64,000 nt of DNA from an uncultured Acidaminococcus sp. (GCA_900554515.1 USHN01000004.1:62001-126000); one strand, 5' to 3'. Counted from the first letter of the stretch, positions 27,034 through 34,766 are shown. Program-made: numbers and translations. The notes: a model not told the origin generated them from the sequence alone.

Positions 27034-30000
27034 ATGATGAAAAATGCGTTAGTTCAATTACTGGAAAAAGAAAAAAACTTACAGAAGGCCGCGTCACTCT
27101 GGAAAGAGCATCACGGTCCTTTTCTGCTGTCCGGGCTTTTCTCTACGGTGAAGGCCGGCTTTTTAGCTGCCTTGCAGGACGCTGCCGGGGCTGAAGCGCC
27201 GCTAGTGATTTTAACGGCAAACCGGGAAGGGATTCGTGCCATGCGTCAGGAATTGGCCTATTTTTATCCGGAACTTGCGATGCGGGAACTGTACCCTAAA
27301 AATCTGCTGCACGGCCAAGTGGACACAAGAAATGAACAGCTCCTGGCGGAGCGGACCGCAGCCCTGGAAATGATCCGCAAACAAGAACCGGGGATCATCT
27401 TTGTCACGGCGGAAGCGGCGATTCAAAAATACCCAGACCCGGATTCCCTGCTGCGGGAAAATATTACCTTGGAACAAGGCACCGAGCTGGAACAGTCCCA
27501 AATTGTGGAAACGCTGGTAAAAGCAGGTTATGAGCGGACGGAACAGGTGGATACCATCGGCCAATTGGCTGTCCGGGGGGATATTCTGGATGTCTTTCCC
27601 ATCAATTACAAGAACCCGGTGCGGGTAGAGTGGTTTGACAATACCATTGATGCCATTAAAGAATTTGATTTAGATTCCCAGCGGAGTATCATCAGCCGGC
27701 GGAAGTTTTCTATTTTGCCCCTTACGGTGGATAATGGGAAAACAGAAAGTTCCTTGTTCCAGTATTTTCAAGAAAAGCAGCTGGTGATGCTGGATGAACC
27801 CGTTGCCTTTTTTGAGGAGTGTAAAAAATGCTTCGGGGATAACCGAGAATTTGCAGACCAGTTATTTACACAGGAGGCTGTGCTGGCAGCTTGCAGCAAG
27901 ACCCATATAGCAGTCATGAGCGACCTGGGGCATCCCTTTTTTCAGGAGGATCCCAAAATCCATGTGCAGGTACGGTCGCTGGCCCCCTATAATAAGAATA
28001 CTGGACTTTTGGAAAAAGATTTAAAAAGCTGGCTGCAAAGTGATGTCCATCCCCTGATTATGATGGGGACGAAGGAAAAAGCCGCCGGGCTTGCCAATAG
28101 CTTAAAAAGTGCCGGTGTGGATATATCCTATAGCCGGCAGCTTGTGGTGCCGGAAAAAGGTGCTCTGGTGGTGGACGGCAGCCTCACCAAGGGATTTTTC
28201 TTTTGGGATGAGCCGTGGCTCCTGCTTACGGAAAGTGATATTTTCGGCATGGAGAAGCGCCGCCGGATCAAACACAAAAAAGGCATGGGGCCGGCACTCC
28301 ATTATTTTTCCGACATTAAAGTCGGGGATTATGTAGTCCACGATGTACAGGGGATTGGCCGCTATCTGGGCGTCGAAACCATTGTCATTGATGGGATGCA
28401 CAGGGATTATCTCCAGCTGCAGTATGCCAACGGGGATAAGCTCCACGTGCCTGTGGAACAGGTGGGGCTGCTGCATAAGTACGTGGGCAGTGAGGGCGTA
28501 GCCCCCCGGCTGTCCAATATGGGACGAAATGACTGGCAGCGTACCACGAAAAAGGCCCAGAAGGCTATTACCATCCTGGCTACAGAACTGCTACGGCTGT
28601 ATGCCCAGCGAAAAATTACCCGGGGGTATGCTTTCAGTCCGGATACGCCTCTGCAAAAAGAATTTGAGGCCGCGTTTCCCTTTGAGGAGACGCCGGATCA
28701 GCTGAAGGCCATTGCGGAAATCAAAGCCGATATGGAAAAGCCCGTGCCCATGGAACGGCTTTTGTGCGGGGATGTGGGCTATGGCAAAACCGAAGTGGCA
28801 ATTCGAGCGGCGTTTAAGGCTGTCATGGACGGCAAGCAGGTGGCCGTATTGGCGCCTACGACAGTCCTTGCCCAGCAGCATTTGCTGACCTTTACCCAGC
28901 GGATGAGCGCCTTTGGGGTACAGGTAGAAATGCTCAGCCGGTTTCGTACCGCTAAGCAGCAAAAAGAAATTATGCAGAAAGTGTCCCAGGGACAGATTGA
29001 TGTATTGATTGGTACCCACCGGATTTTAAATCCAGATGTGGCTTTCCATGATCTGGGGCTTTTGATTATCGACGAAGAACAGCGCTTTGGCGTGGCACAA
29101 AAGGAAAAAATCAAGCAGCGCAGTGCCGGCATAGATGTCCTTACCCTTTCGGCCACACCCATTCCCCGTACGCTACACCTGGCTTTGGTCAAAGGACGGG
29201 ATATGAGCATCATTGAATCCCCTCCGGAAGACCGGCTGCCGGTAGAAACCTATGTGGCAGAATATGATGACGGCATGGTACGGGAGGCGTTGGAACGGGA
29301 GATTCGCCGGGGTGGGCGGATTTATTACGTACACAACCGGATTGAAGGGCTGTCCCGGATTGCCGTCCGTCTCCGGGAATTGGTTCCGGGCATTACCATC
29401 GGCGTGGCTCACGGCCGCATGAGCGAAGACCAGCTGGAAGAAGTCATGCTGGGATTTTATCATGGGGAGTATGATGTGCTGCTGTCTACCACGATTATTG
29501 AAAATGGGCTGGATGTACCGCTGGCAAATACGATTATTATCGACAATACGGAAAATTTCGGCTTGTCCCAGCTCTACCAGATGCGGGGGCGGGTAGGCCG
29601 GTCTTCCCGGCTGGCCTATGCCTATTTTCTTTACAAAAAGAACCGGGTGCTCAGCGAAGTTTCCCAGAAACGGCTTCAGGCTATCCGTGACTTTACGGAA
29701 CTAGGGGCCGGGTTCAAAATCGCCATGCGGGACCTGGAGATCCGGGGAGCCGGCAACCTTTTAGGAGCCGAGCAGCACGGACAAATCGCCGGAGTGGGGT
29801 TTGATTTGTATTGCCGTCTGTTGGAACGGACGATTAATTCCCTGCAGCACGGCGACAATCCGGAGGAAGTGGTGCAGGATCCTTCCATTGAGATGAAACT
29901 GGATGCCTACATCCCCAGCGACTACATTGATAATCCCCGCTATAAACTGGAAATTTACCACCGTCTGGGGGATATGAAGTTTGAAGACCGGGATGATTTT

Positions 30001-30312
30001 ATGGATGAAATCATTGACCGGTTTGGCACGCCGCCCCAGCAGGTGGTCAACCTGTGGCGTGTGGCGGCCTTGCGGGATATCTGCCGCAAGCTGCGGATTA
30101 CGGTGCTGGCGGTACGGGCCGGAGAAATACGGATGACATTTGATCCCCATAGCAAAGCCAATCCGGAGGTTATTCAGGCACTTGTGAGGGAATATGTGCC
30201 CCGTGCTACCTTTGTTATGGTGCCGCAGCCCTTGTTTACCCTGAAAACCCGGGGGATGGAAGAAGAGCCGCTTACCTGGTTGGAAAAGAACCTGCCGCGC
30301 ATGCTATCATGA
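27034..30312 (+). CDS. mfd: transcription-repair coupling factor
   Basis: A 1092-residue ATPase that removes stalled RNA polymerase and recruits UvrA. In order: UvrB-like N-terminal region (about 1-400), RNA polymerase-interaction domain (VGDYVVHDVQGIGRYLGVE), RecG-like translocase with Walker A GDVGYGKTEVAIRAA, the DEEQ box (IIDEEQRFGV), TLSATPIPRTLHLAL, QMRGRVGRSSRLAYAYF, and a C-terminal D7 domain. Length is slightly below the usual 1150-1180. The start at ATG-ATG 27034/27037 has no recognisable SD and follows the glpX hairpin directly. Confidence 0.95.
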   Translation: MMKNALVQLLEKEKNLQKAASLWKEHHGPFLLSGLFSTVKAGFLAALQDAAGAEAPLVILTANREGIRAMRQELAYFYPELAMRELYPKNLLHGQVDTRNEQLLAERTAALEMIRKQEPGIIFVTAEAAIQKYPDPDSLLRENITLEQGTELEQSQIVETLVKAGYERTEQVDTIGQLAVRGDILDVFPINYKNPVRVEWFDNTIDAIKEFDLDSQRSIISRRKFSILPLTVDNGKTESSLFQYFQEKQLVMLDEPVAFFEECKKCFGDNREFADQLFTQEAVLAACSKTHIAVMSDLGHPFFQEDPKIHVQVRSLAPYNKNTGLLEKDLKSWLQSDVHPLIMMGTKEKAAGLANSLKSAGVDISYSRQLVVPEKGALVVDGSLTKGFFFWDEPWLLLTESDIFGMEKRRRIKHKKGMGPALHYFSDIKVGDYVVHDVQGIGRYLGVETIVIDGMHRDYLQLQYANGDKLHVPVEQVGLLHKYVGSEGVAPRLSNMGRNDWQRTTKKAQKAITILATELLRLYAQRKITRGYAFSPDTPLQKEFEAAFPFEETPDQLKAIAEIKADMEKPVPMERLLCGDVGYGKTEVAIRAAFKAVMDGKQVAVLAPTTVLAQQHLLTFTQRMSAFGVQVEMLSRFRTAKQQKEIMQKVSQGQIDVLIGTHRILNPDVAFHDLGLLIIDEEQRFGVAQKEKIKQRSAGIDVLTLSATPIPRTLHLALVKGRDMSIIESPPEDRLPVETYVAEYDDGMVREALEREIRRGGRIYYVHNRIEGLSRIAVRLRELVPGITIGVAHGRMSEDQLEEVMLGFYHGEYDVLLSTTIIENGLDVPLANTIIIDNTENFGLSQLYQMRGRVGRSSRLAYAYFLYKKNRVLSEVSQKRLQAIRDFTELGAGFKIAMRDLEIRGAGNLLGAEQHGQIAGVGFDLYCRLLERTINSLQHGDNPEEVVQDPSIEMKLDAYIPSDYIDNPRYKLEIYHRLGDMKFEDRDDFMDEIIDRFGTPPQQVVNLWRVAALRDICRKLRITVLAVRAGEIRMTFDPHSKANPEVIQALVREYVPRATFVMVPQPLFTLKTRGMEEEPLTWLEKNLPRMLS

Positions 30313-30347
30313 GGGCAGAAACCCTGTAAAAGAAAGGAATACCCGTT

Positions 30348-31871
30348 ATGGCAGACCGTTTTATGAAAGGCACACTAATCCTTACCGCCGCCGGGCTGCT
30401 GGTGAAAATTCTGGGCAGCGTGAACCGGATTCTTTTGTCCCGGCTTTTGGGTGGGGAGGGGATCGGGCTGTACCAGATCGCCTATCCTTTTTATCTCATG
30501 CTGGTAGCACTGTCCAGCGCCGGGGTGCCGGCTGCCATGAGTATCCTGATTTCCCGGAAAGCGGCCCAAAAAGATTTTTGGGGTGCCAGGCGCACCATGG
30601 TTATCTGCGGCGGGCTGATGACGTTTCTGGGCGTTTTCTTTGCGGCCCTTGCCTGGGGGATGATCCCTGTGCTACTTGCCCATGGCTGGGTAAAAGACGG
30701 CCGTGCGGAATATGCCATGCTGGCTCTTGTGCCTGCGGTGGGGCTGTCCATTCCCCTGGCCTGCTTCCGTGGGTATTTCCAGGGCTTTCAGGATATGACA
30801 CCTACGGCCATTTCCCAGATCGGAGAACAGTTTACCCGGGTGATGGTTATGGTGCTGCTGGCCTATGCCCTTTTGCCCCAGGGACTGCCCAAAGCAGCCG
30901 CAGGAGCCGCCTTTGGCAGTGTGCCCGGTGCGTTAGCAGGAATTTTGCTGCTGGGTTGGTTTTACCATCGGCAGAAAAACTCTTATAAAGAATCCAGCTC
31001 TCTTATTTTTCCCCGTCCTGCTTTTTGGAAAACGGCAAAAGAATTGCTGGCGCTGGCACTTCCGGTTACCTGTGCCAATTTGATGGTGCCGATTGTGAGC
31101 GTTATAGAAATCTTGCTGGTACCGGAACGGCTGCTTGTCGCTGGATTTACAGTGGCTGCCTCTACCAGGGCACTGGGGTATCTATCCGGGATGGCCATGC
31201 CGCTGGTGAATATGGGGACCATCCCGACCAATTCCCTGGCGCTTTCCACAGTACCGGCTCTTTCTGAAGCGAAGGCCCTGGGGGATACCACGGCGCTGGA
31301 AAATAAAACAAAACGGGCATTTCGCTTTTTTCTCCTGCTCAATCTTCCGGCAGCAGTGGGCGTATATCTTTTGGGGACGCCCATTGCCCGGGTGCTTTAT
31401 GGAACGGTATATGCAGGTCCTGTGATTACTGCGCTTTCTCCTGCTATTTTATTCCTGGGGCTGCACCAGGTTACCACGGCTATGCTCCAGGGATTGGGGC
31501 ATACCAAGATTCCCATGGTGAATATGTTTCTAAGCCTTTTGGTAAAAATCGGCGCCCTGTGGGTCCTGGTAGCCAATCCTTCGTACCATATTTTGGGTGC
31601 GGCCTGGGCGACGGATATCAACCTTGCTTTGGCAGGGATTTTAAATCTTTGCTGGATGTCTAAAATGGAGAAATTGACTCTGCCGTGGAAAAGTTTGGTG
31701 CGCATTGCCCTTGCTTCTTTGGGTATGGGATTTGCCATACGGAGCATACAGCCTTTTGTGGAGTGGGGCCCCTTATTACAGCTGCCAATTTTAGTACTTT
31801 GGGGGATGCTGGTCTATGGAATTCTCCTTTTTTTAATGGGAGAAATGCGTGGCAGGAAGCTAAAAAAATAA
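30348..31871 (+). CDS. SpoVB/MurJ-like polysaccharide-lipid flippase (MVF/MOP family)
   Basis: A 507-residue protein with about 13-14 membrane segments. KGTLILTAAGLLVKILGSVNRILLSRLLGGEGIGLYQ at the N terminus and CFRGYFQGFQDMTPTAISQIGEQFTRV match the SpoVB/YtgP/MurJ-like subgroup, whose members move lipid-linked cell-wall precursors. In this organism group a housekeeping envelope role is as likely as one in sporulation. It follows mfd with AAAGGA upstream of ATG, the common Firmicute order mfd-spoVB. Confidence 0.88.
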   Translation: MADRFMKGTLILTAAGLLVKILGSVNRILLSRLLGGEGIGLYQIAYPFYLMLVALSSAGVPAAMSILISRKAAQKDFWGARRTMVICGGLMTFLGVFFAALAWGMIPVLLAHGWVKDGRAEYAMLALVPAVGLSIPLACFRGYFQGFQDMTPTAISQIGEQFTRVMVMVLLAYALLPQGLPKAAAGAAFGSVPGALAGILLLGWFYHRQKNSYKESSSLIFPRPAFWKTAKELLALALPVTCANLMVPIVSVIEILLVPERLLVAGFTVAASTRALGYLSGMAMPLVNMGTIPTNSLALSTVPALSEAKALGDTTALENKTKRAFRFFLLLNLPAAVGVYLLGTPIARVLYGTVYAGPVITALSPAILFLGLHQVTTAMLQGLGHTKIPMVNMFLSLLVKIGALWVLVANPSYHILGAAWATDINLALAGILNLCWMSKMEKLTLPWKSLVRIALASLGMGFAIRSIQPFVEWGPLLQLPILVLWGMLVYGILLFLMGEMRGRKLKK

Positions 31872-31896
31872 AAAAGTGGGTTTTTCCCATCTTTTT
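31872..31896 (+). terminator. weak terminator after the flippase gene
   Basis: A short imperfect hairpin around GTGGG-TTTTT-CCCAT, followed by CTTTTTTG. It is the only candidate between the flippase gene and the HU gene. Confidence 0.5.
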
Positions 31897-32000
31897 TGCT
31901 GAAATTTAAAATTCTGCGTGCATTTTCACGCTGTTTGTGCTAAGATAACTCTAGTCAAAGCACCGCTCGGGCGGCGCAATACCATTTAGGAGGATTTTCT

Positions 32001-32276
32001 ATGAACAAAAGTGAATTAATCGCCGAAGTTGCGTCCAAAACCGCACTGCCTAAAAAAGATGCAGAAAAGGCCGTAAACGCTTTTATCGAAGCAGTTAAAG
32101 AAGCTGTTGCTAAAAAAGAAAAAGTACAACTGATTGGCTTTGGGACCTTTGAAGCCCGTGTTCGCAATGCCCGTAACGGTAAGAATCCTCGGACTGGGGA
32201 AACCATTAAAATTGAAAAAGCCAACGTGCCTGCTTTCAAAGCTGGCAAGGCTTTCAAGGATGCCGTAAACAAATAA
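32001..32276 (+). CDS. HU family DNA-binding protein
   Basis: A 91-residue nucleoid protein. MNKSELIAEVASKTALPKKDAEKAV, the IGFGTFEARVRNARNGKNPRTGE beta-arm including the intercalating proline context, and the C-terminal FKAGKAFKDAVN are canonical HU. AGGAGG stands 6 nt upstream of the ATG. It is a separate unit bounded by a weak terminator before and a strong one after, as expected for a highly expressed gene. Confidence 0.96.
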   Translation: MNKSELIAEVASKTALPKKDAEKAVNAFIEAVKEAVAKKEKVQLIGFGTFEARVRNARNGKNPRTGETIKIEKANVPAFKAGKAFKDAVNK

Positions 32277-32289
32277 AGCATCTTTCTCA

Positions 32290-32330
32290 GCAGCCTGATG
32301 CAACGGCATCAGGCTGCTTTTGGCTTTTTG
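32290..32330 (+). terminator. terminator of the HU gene
   Basis: A perfect 12-bp stem GCAGCCTGATGC / GCATCAGGCTGC with loop AACG, followed by TTTTGGCTTTTTG. Confidence 0.92.
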
Positions 32331-32376
32331 GGGGGGCTTTATGTGCGGCTCCCGGAACTTTTGAAAGGAATGAACC

Positions 32377-32688
32377 ATGCCAACTTCCCGCCGGAGACAT
32401 GTGAATAAGCTCTATCTTTTGGTACTGGGGGTATTCTGTCTGCCGCTAATTGGACAGGCTGCCCATCACGGGTATCAGATTTATCAGGTCCATAAAGAAA
32501 CCGTCCGTACGGAGCAAAGAGTAGAAAAACTAAAACAGAAAACTGCCGCCTTGGAAGAAGAAAAAAATAACCTGGGCGATCTTCGTTATATAGAAAAAGT
32601 TGCCCGAGAAGAATTGAACATGGTGAAAAAAGACGAGATTCCCCTGTTCATGATCAAAGATCAGTCCACTAAGGCGGAAAAGAAATAA
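32377..32688 (+). CDS. septum formation initiator family protein (DivIC/FtsB-like)
   Basis: A 103-residue bitopic membrane protein. A short basic cytoplasmic tail (SRRRHVNK) leads into one transmembrane helix (about 12-28) and a heptad coiled coil (about 38-70, VRTEQRVEKLKQKTAALEEE). The family motif RYIEKVAREELNMVKKDEIP follows. DivIC/FtsB proteins bridge FtsL and FtsQ/DivIB in the divisome. It is followed after 11 nt by the HAD phosphatase gene. Confidence 0.88.
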   Translation: MPTSRRRHVNKLYLLVLGVFCLPLIGQAAHHGYQIYQVHKETVRTEQRVEKLKQKTAALEEEKNNLGDLRYIEKVAREELNMVKKDEIPLFMIKDQSTKAEKK

Positions 32689-32699
32689 CAGGAGGTGCC

Positions 32700-33593
32700 A
32701 TGACGGAAACCATTCCGACCCAGGACCCTATCCTGGCGATCTGCTACGATTTTGATAAAACCTTGTCTCCCGATGATATGCAGGCCCAGGGCTATATCCA
32801 GTCCGTGGGCTATGACGTGGATGCGTTCTGGAGAGAATCCAATGCACTGGCGTCAGAAAATGGCATGGATCAGAATCTGGCCTACATGTATTTTATGGCG
32901 GTGAAAGCCCGGGGCAAACTGGTCTTAAACCGGAAGGCTCTGCAGGATTACGGCTCTAAGGTCAAACTTTATCCAGGTGTGGATTCCTGGTTCGAACGAA
33001 TTAACACCTGGGGAAAGAAAAATGGGGTGGCCGTGGAGCACTATATTATTTCCTCAGGACTGCGGGAAATGATTGAAGGCAATAAAATTTCCCGGCATTT
33101 TAAGGAAATCTATGCCAGCTCTTTCTTTTATGACAAGGATGGGGTGGCCGTATGGCCGGCCCAGGCAGTGAACTACACCAATAAGACGCAGTTTCTTTTC
33201 CGGATAGAAAAAGGAGTACTGGGCGTCAATGATCCCCGTGTCAATGACTACTTTTCTCCCGACCATTTGCGTGTCCCCTTCCGGAACATGGTCTACATCG
33301 GCGATAGCGATACCGACATTCCCTGCATGAAACTAGTGAATAGTTACGGGGGATATGCTATCGGCGTGTATGATGCGGAAAGCAGCGACAAAACCAAGGT
33401 GTATAAGATGCTACGGGAAAAACGGATTAAGTATTTTGTCCCTTCCGACTACCGGAAAGGGCAGCCCTTGGAACAGCTGCTGAAAGATATCATTGGGCGC
33501 ACCAAAACCAATGAAATCCTGGAAATGGCGCATTTTTCCTGTGAAAACGAGATGCAGGGAAATCGAGATCCTGCAGAAAAGAAACTGAGCTGA
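32700..33593 (+). CDS. HAD superfamily hydrolase (phosphoserine phosphatase-like)
   Basis: A 297-residue cytosolic HAD phosphatase. Motif I YDFDKTLSPDD carries the nucleophile Asp, motif II is the Ser in HYIISSGLREMIEG, and the acidic motif IV is MVYIGDSDTDIPCMK. The cap is the small helical type between motifs I and II. Substrate unknown. GGAGGTGCC immediately precedes the ATG. It is the last gene before a non-coding, accessory-looking stretch. Confidence 0.85.
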   Translation: MTETIPTQDPILAICYDFDKTLSPDDMQAQGYIQSVGYDVDAFWRESNALASENGMDQNLAYMYFMAVKARGKLVLNRKALQDYGSKVKLYPGVDSWFERINTWGKKNGVAVEHYIISSGLREMIEGNKISRHFKEIYASSFFYDKDGVAVWPAQAVNYTNKTQFLFRIEKGVLGVNDPRVNDYFSPDHLRVPFRNMVYIGDSDTDIPCMKLVNSYGGYAIGVYDAESSDKTKVYKMLREKRIKYFVPSDYRKGQPLEQLLKDIIGRTKTNEILEMAHFSCENEMQGNRDPAEKKLS

Positions 33594-33615
33594 TTTTAAA
33601 GCAAGGATTTTATCA

Positions 33616-33645
33616 TTGCTATCCCTAAAAAGAGTATGCTATACT
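33616..33645 (+). promoter_or_regulatory. promoter of the small hydrophobic peptide gene
   Basis: -35 TTGCTA (33616-33621), an 18-nt spacer and TATACT (33640-33645), with an extended -10 TGC just upstream. Predicted start of transcription is near 33652, giving a leader of about 55 nt before the peptide. Confidence 0.7.
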
Positions 33646-33684
33646 GTTTCAGGTGTTGTCTATACGGTAGGCGGTCAAATCTTG

Positions 33685-33703
33685 CCCCAGAAATGGGGTG
33701 AGG
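33685..33703 (+). promoter_or_regulatory. hairpin masking the ribosome binding site of the peptide
   Basis: CCCCA-GAAA-TGGGG (33685-33698) forms a tetraloop hairpin whose 3' arm is the start of the SD sequence GGGGTGAGG (33695-33703). The SD would be unavailable while the hairpin is folded, a control typical of type I toxin mRNAs. Confidence 0.65.
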
Positions 33704-33706
33704 CTC

Positions 33707-33772
33707 ATGGACGATTTCAACATTACACTGTTGTTGTTGATTATACTCCTGATTCTCATAAAAAAAGATTAA
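33707..33772 (+). CDS. putative type I toxin: 21-residue hydrophobic peptide
   Basis: ATG is followed by 20 codons and TAA. The peptide starts MDDFNIT, continues as an unbroken run of Leu and Ile (residues 8-18) and ends KKD: a single membrane helix with acidic N terminus and basic C-terminal clamp, in the size class of Ibs/ShoB/Fst-type toxins. It has its own promoter, a masked SD, and a convergent antisense RNA overlapping its 3' end. I found no sequence family for it by eye; toxicity is inferred from the arrangement. Confidence 0.65.
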   Translation: MDDFNITLLLLIILLILIKKD

Positions 33773-33850
33773 CCGCTCCCACTCCAAAGGTTTGCGGTTA
33801 ATCTAAAGCAATTCCTATGGGGCTGACCGTTACCAGACAGCACCTTTTGT
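33760..33850 (-). ncRNA. putative antisense RNA antitoxin
   Basis: A transcript of about 90 nt predicted on the minus strand from a promoter at 33857-33884 to an intrinsic terminator. The terminator stem is GATTAACCGC / GCGGTTAATC (33767-33776 with 33794-33803), followed on the minus strand by seven T. The RNA overlaps the last codons of the peptide gene and its 3' untranslated region, so it can pair with the toxin mRNA tail, as RatA does with txpA or SR4 with bsrG. Confidence 0.65.
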
Positions 33851-33856
33851 ATGTTT

Positions 33857-33884
33857 AGTATACCATAATTCCCAGGTATTGCAA
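33857..33884 (-). promoter_or_regulatory. promoter of the antisense RNA
   Basis: On the minus strand: -35 TTGCAA (33879-33884), a 16-nt spacer and -10 TATACT (33857-33862) with an extended TGG before it. It is similar in sequence to the peptide's own promoter. Confidence 0.7.
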
Positions 33885-34013
33885 GGGGATGAAGGCGAGT
33901 AAGGAGACTGCCATTAAATGAAAAAAGTAAATGCAGATTATTCGAGGGGGGGACAAAAAACTGGACACAAAAAGACCATCGTGAAAAAGAATTCAAAAAC
34001 AAATTTCAGCCCC

Positions 34014-34135
34014 CACCATCCACGCTAACGTGCAGATACCTCAGCTCTGCATAAGCGACTGAAGTGTCGGGCATCTGCTTACGCCCCAAGGGGGCAGACT
34101 TAAAAGCAACTATAAAGCCGTTAGGTTTTTCTTGT
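34014..34135. repeat. structured intergenic element, possible dispersed repeat
   Basis: A GC-rich block set in an AT-rich gap, dense in inverted repeats: CCCCC (about 34012-34016) against GGGGG near 34092, GCAGAT / ATCTGC, and a local GCCCC-CAA-GGGGGC. It ends with a small AAAGCC-GTTA-GGTTTTTC terminator-like unit. No open frame. It has the look of a non-autonomous repeat or a structured RNA; copy number cannot be judged from this window. Confidence 0.4.
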
Positions 34136-34150
34136 TAGGAAAAGAAAATA

Positions 34151-34176
34151 GACATGAAGCAAAATTGCCTCATGTC
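34151..34176 (-). terminator. terminator of the feo operon
   Basis: On the minus strand GACATGA-G-GCA ... TGC-T-TCATGTC forms a hairpin followed by TATTTTCTTTT. It lies 54 nt after the stop of the last small feo gene. Confidence 0.7.
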
Positions 34177-34229
34177 CACTAGAAATGGATGAATTTAAGG
34201 TACTCCCCAACATTTGACAAAGAGCCCTT

Positions 34230-34397
34230 TTACTTTCCATTTTTTTTGTCGTCTGTGCAGGAGGCACTGAAGCCACAGTGGGCACAGTTACCACCGCAGG
34301 TGAATTTCGGGGCGTCCTTGCCTTCATCTTTGGTGTACATATAGGCTGTCACCGCACTAAACAACAGAAAACCGACTAATAGGATTGCAATACCCAT
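34230..34397 (-). CDS. FeoB-associated Cys-rich membrane protein (second copy)
   Basis: A 55-residue protein. One N-terminal transmembrane helix (about 2-20, GIAILLVGFLLFSAVTAY) is followed by a short charged linker and a cysteine cluster CGGNCAHCGFSASC (residues 34-47). This is the pattern of the small FeoB-associated proteins (FeoX/FeoB_associated family) encoded after feoB in Firmicutes, thought to assist Fe2+ transfer. SD GGGGAG precedes the ATG. It is easily missed by gene finders owing to its size. Confidence 0.8.
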   Translation of the reverse strand: MGIAILLVGFLLFSAVTAYMYTKDEGKDAPKFTCGGNCAHCGFSASCTDDKKNGK

Positions 34398-34421
34398 ACT
34401 TTGTCAACTCCCCTGAGAAAT

Positions 34422-34449
34422 CGCCGCAGAAAGCATGCTTTCTGCGGCG
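34422..34449. other. 28-bp perfect palindrome between the two small feo genes
   Basis: The arm CGCCGCAGAAAGCA is followed directly by its reverse complement. It would form a very stable RNA hairpin in the intercistronic region on the minus strand. Only short T-rich sequence (ATTTCTC) follows, so it may stabilise or partially terminate the upstream message. Confidence 0.6.
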
Positions 34450-34479
34450 TTCGTACATTTTAAAGTAAAATAAAAGTCA

Positions 34480-34641
34480 TTAGCTATTCTTTTTGGGGCT
34501 GTAGCTGGTATGGCAGCGTCCGCCGCAGCCAGCACAGTCGCCGCCGCAAATGAATTTGCCCGCTTTATGATCTCTGTAAATACTCCTGCCTGCCAGAAAA
34601 AGGACGACCAGCAAAATAGAGCCAACAATTAAGTTTCCCAT
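34480..34641 (-). CDS. FeoB-associated Cys-rich membrane protein (first copy)
   Basis: A 53-residue protein with a transmembrane helix (about 3-18, NLIVGSILLVVLFLAG), the segment RSIYRDHKAGKF and the cysteine cluster CGGDCAGCGGRC (residues 32-43). It is the paralogue of the adjacent copy at 34230-34397, sharing the GKF-x-CGG-x-C-x-x-C core. GGGAGG sits 8 nt upstream of the ATG. It lies directly downstream of feoB, separated by an imperfect hairpin. Confidence 0.82.
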   Translation of the reverse strand: MGNLIVGSILLVVLFLAGRSIYRDHKAGKFICGGDCAGCGGRCHTSYSPKKNS

Positions 34642-34675
34642 AGCAGAAACCTCCCTATGCGCAATAAAAATAAAA

Positions 34676-34731
34676 GATGCAGGAAGGAAACGAAAAGTAT
34701 CTGTTACTTTTTTTGTTTCACTTTGTGCATC
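34676..34731 (-). terminator. hairpin region after feoB
   Basis: Nested inverted repeats GATGCA / TGCATC, GAAAC / GTTTC and AAAAGTA / TACTTTT form a bulged hairpin. On the minus strand it is followed by TTTTATTTTTATTG. It may partially terminate or attenuate transcription between feoB and the small genes. Confidence 0.5.
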
Positions 34732-34766
34732 TTTATCTTACAACTTTCGTCTTAGTTCGTCAACTG

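Noticed and set aside
33616..33801. 61-codon plus-strand frame with TTG start across the toxin locus
   Set aside because: It starts in the -35 box of the peptide promoter, so it could not be on the transcript, and it has no SD or sensible composition.
33929..33994. 21-codon frame starting at ATG 33929
   Set aside because: Its SD candidate is 12 nt away, its composition is featureless, and there is no promoter or terminator around it.
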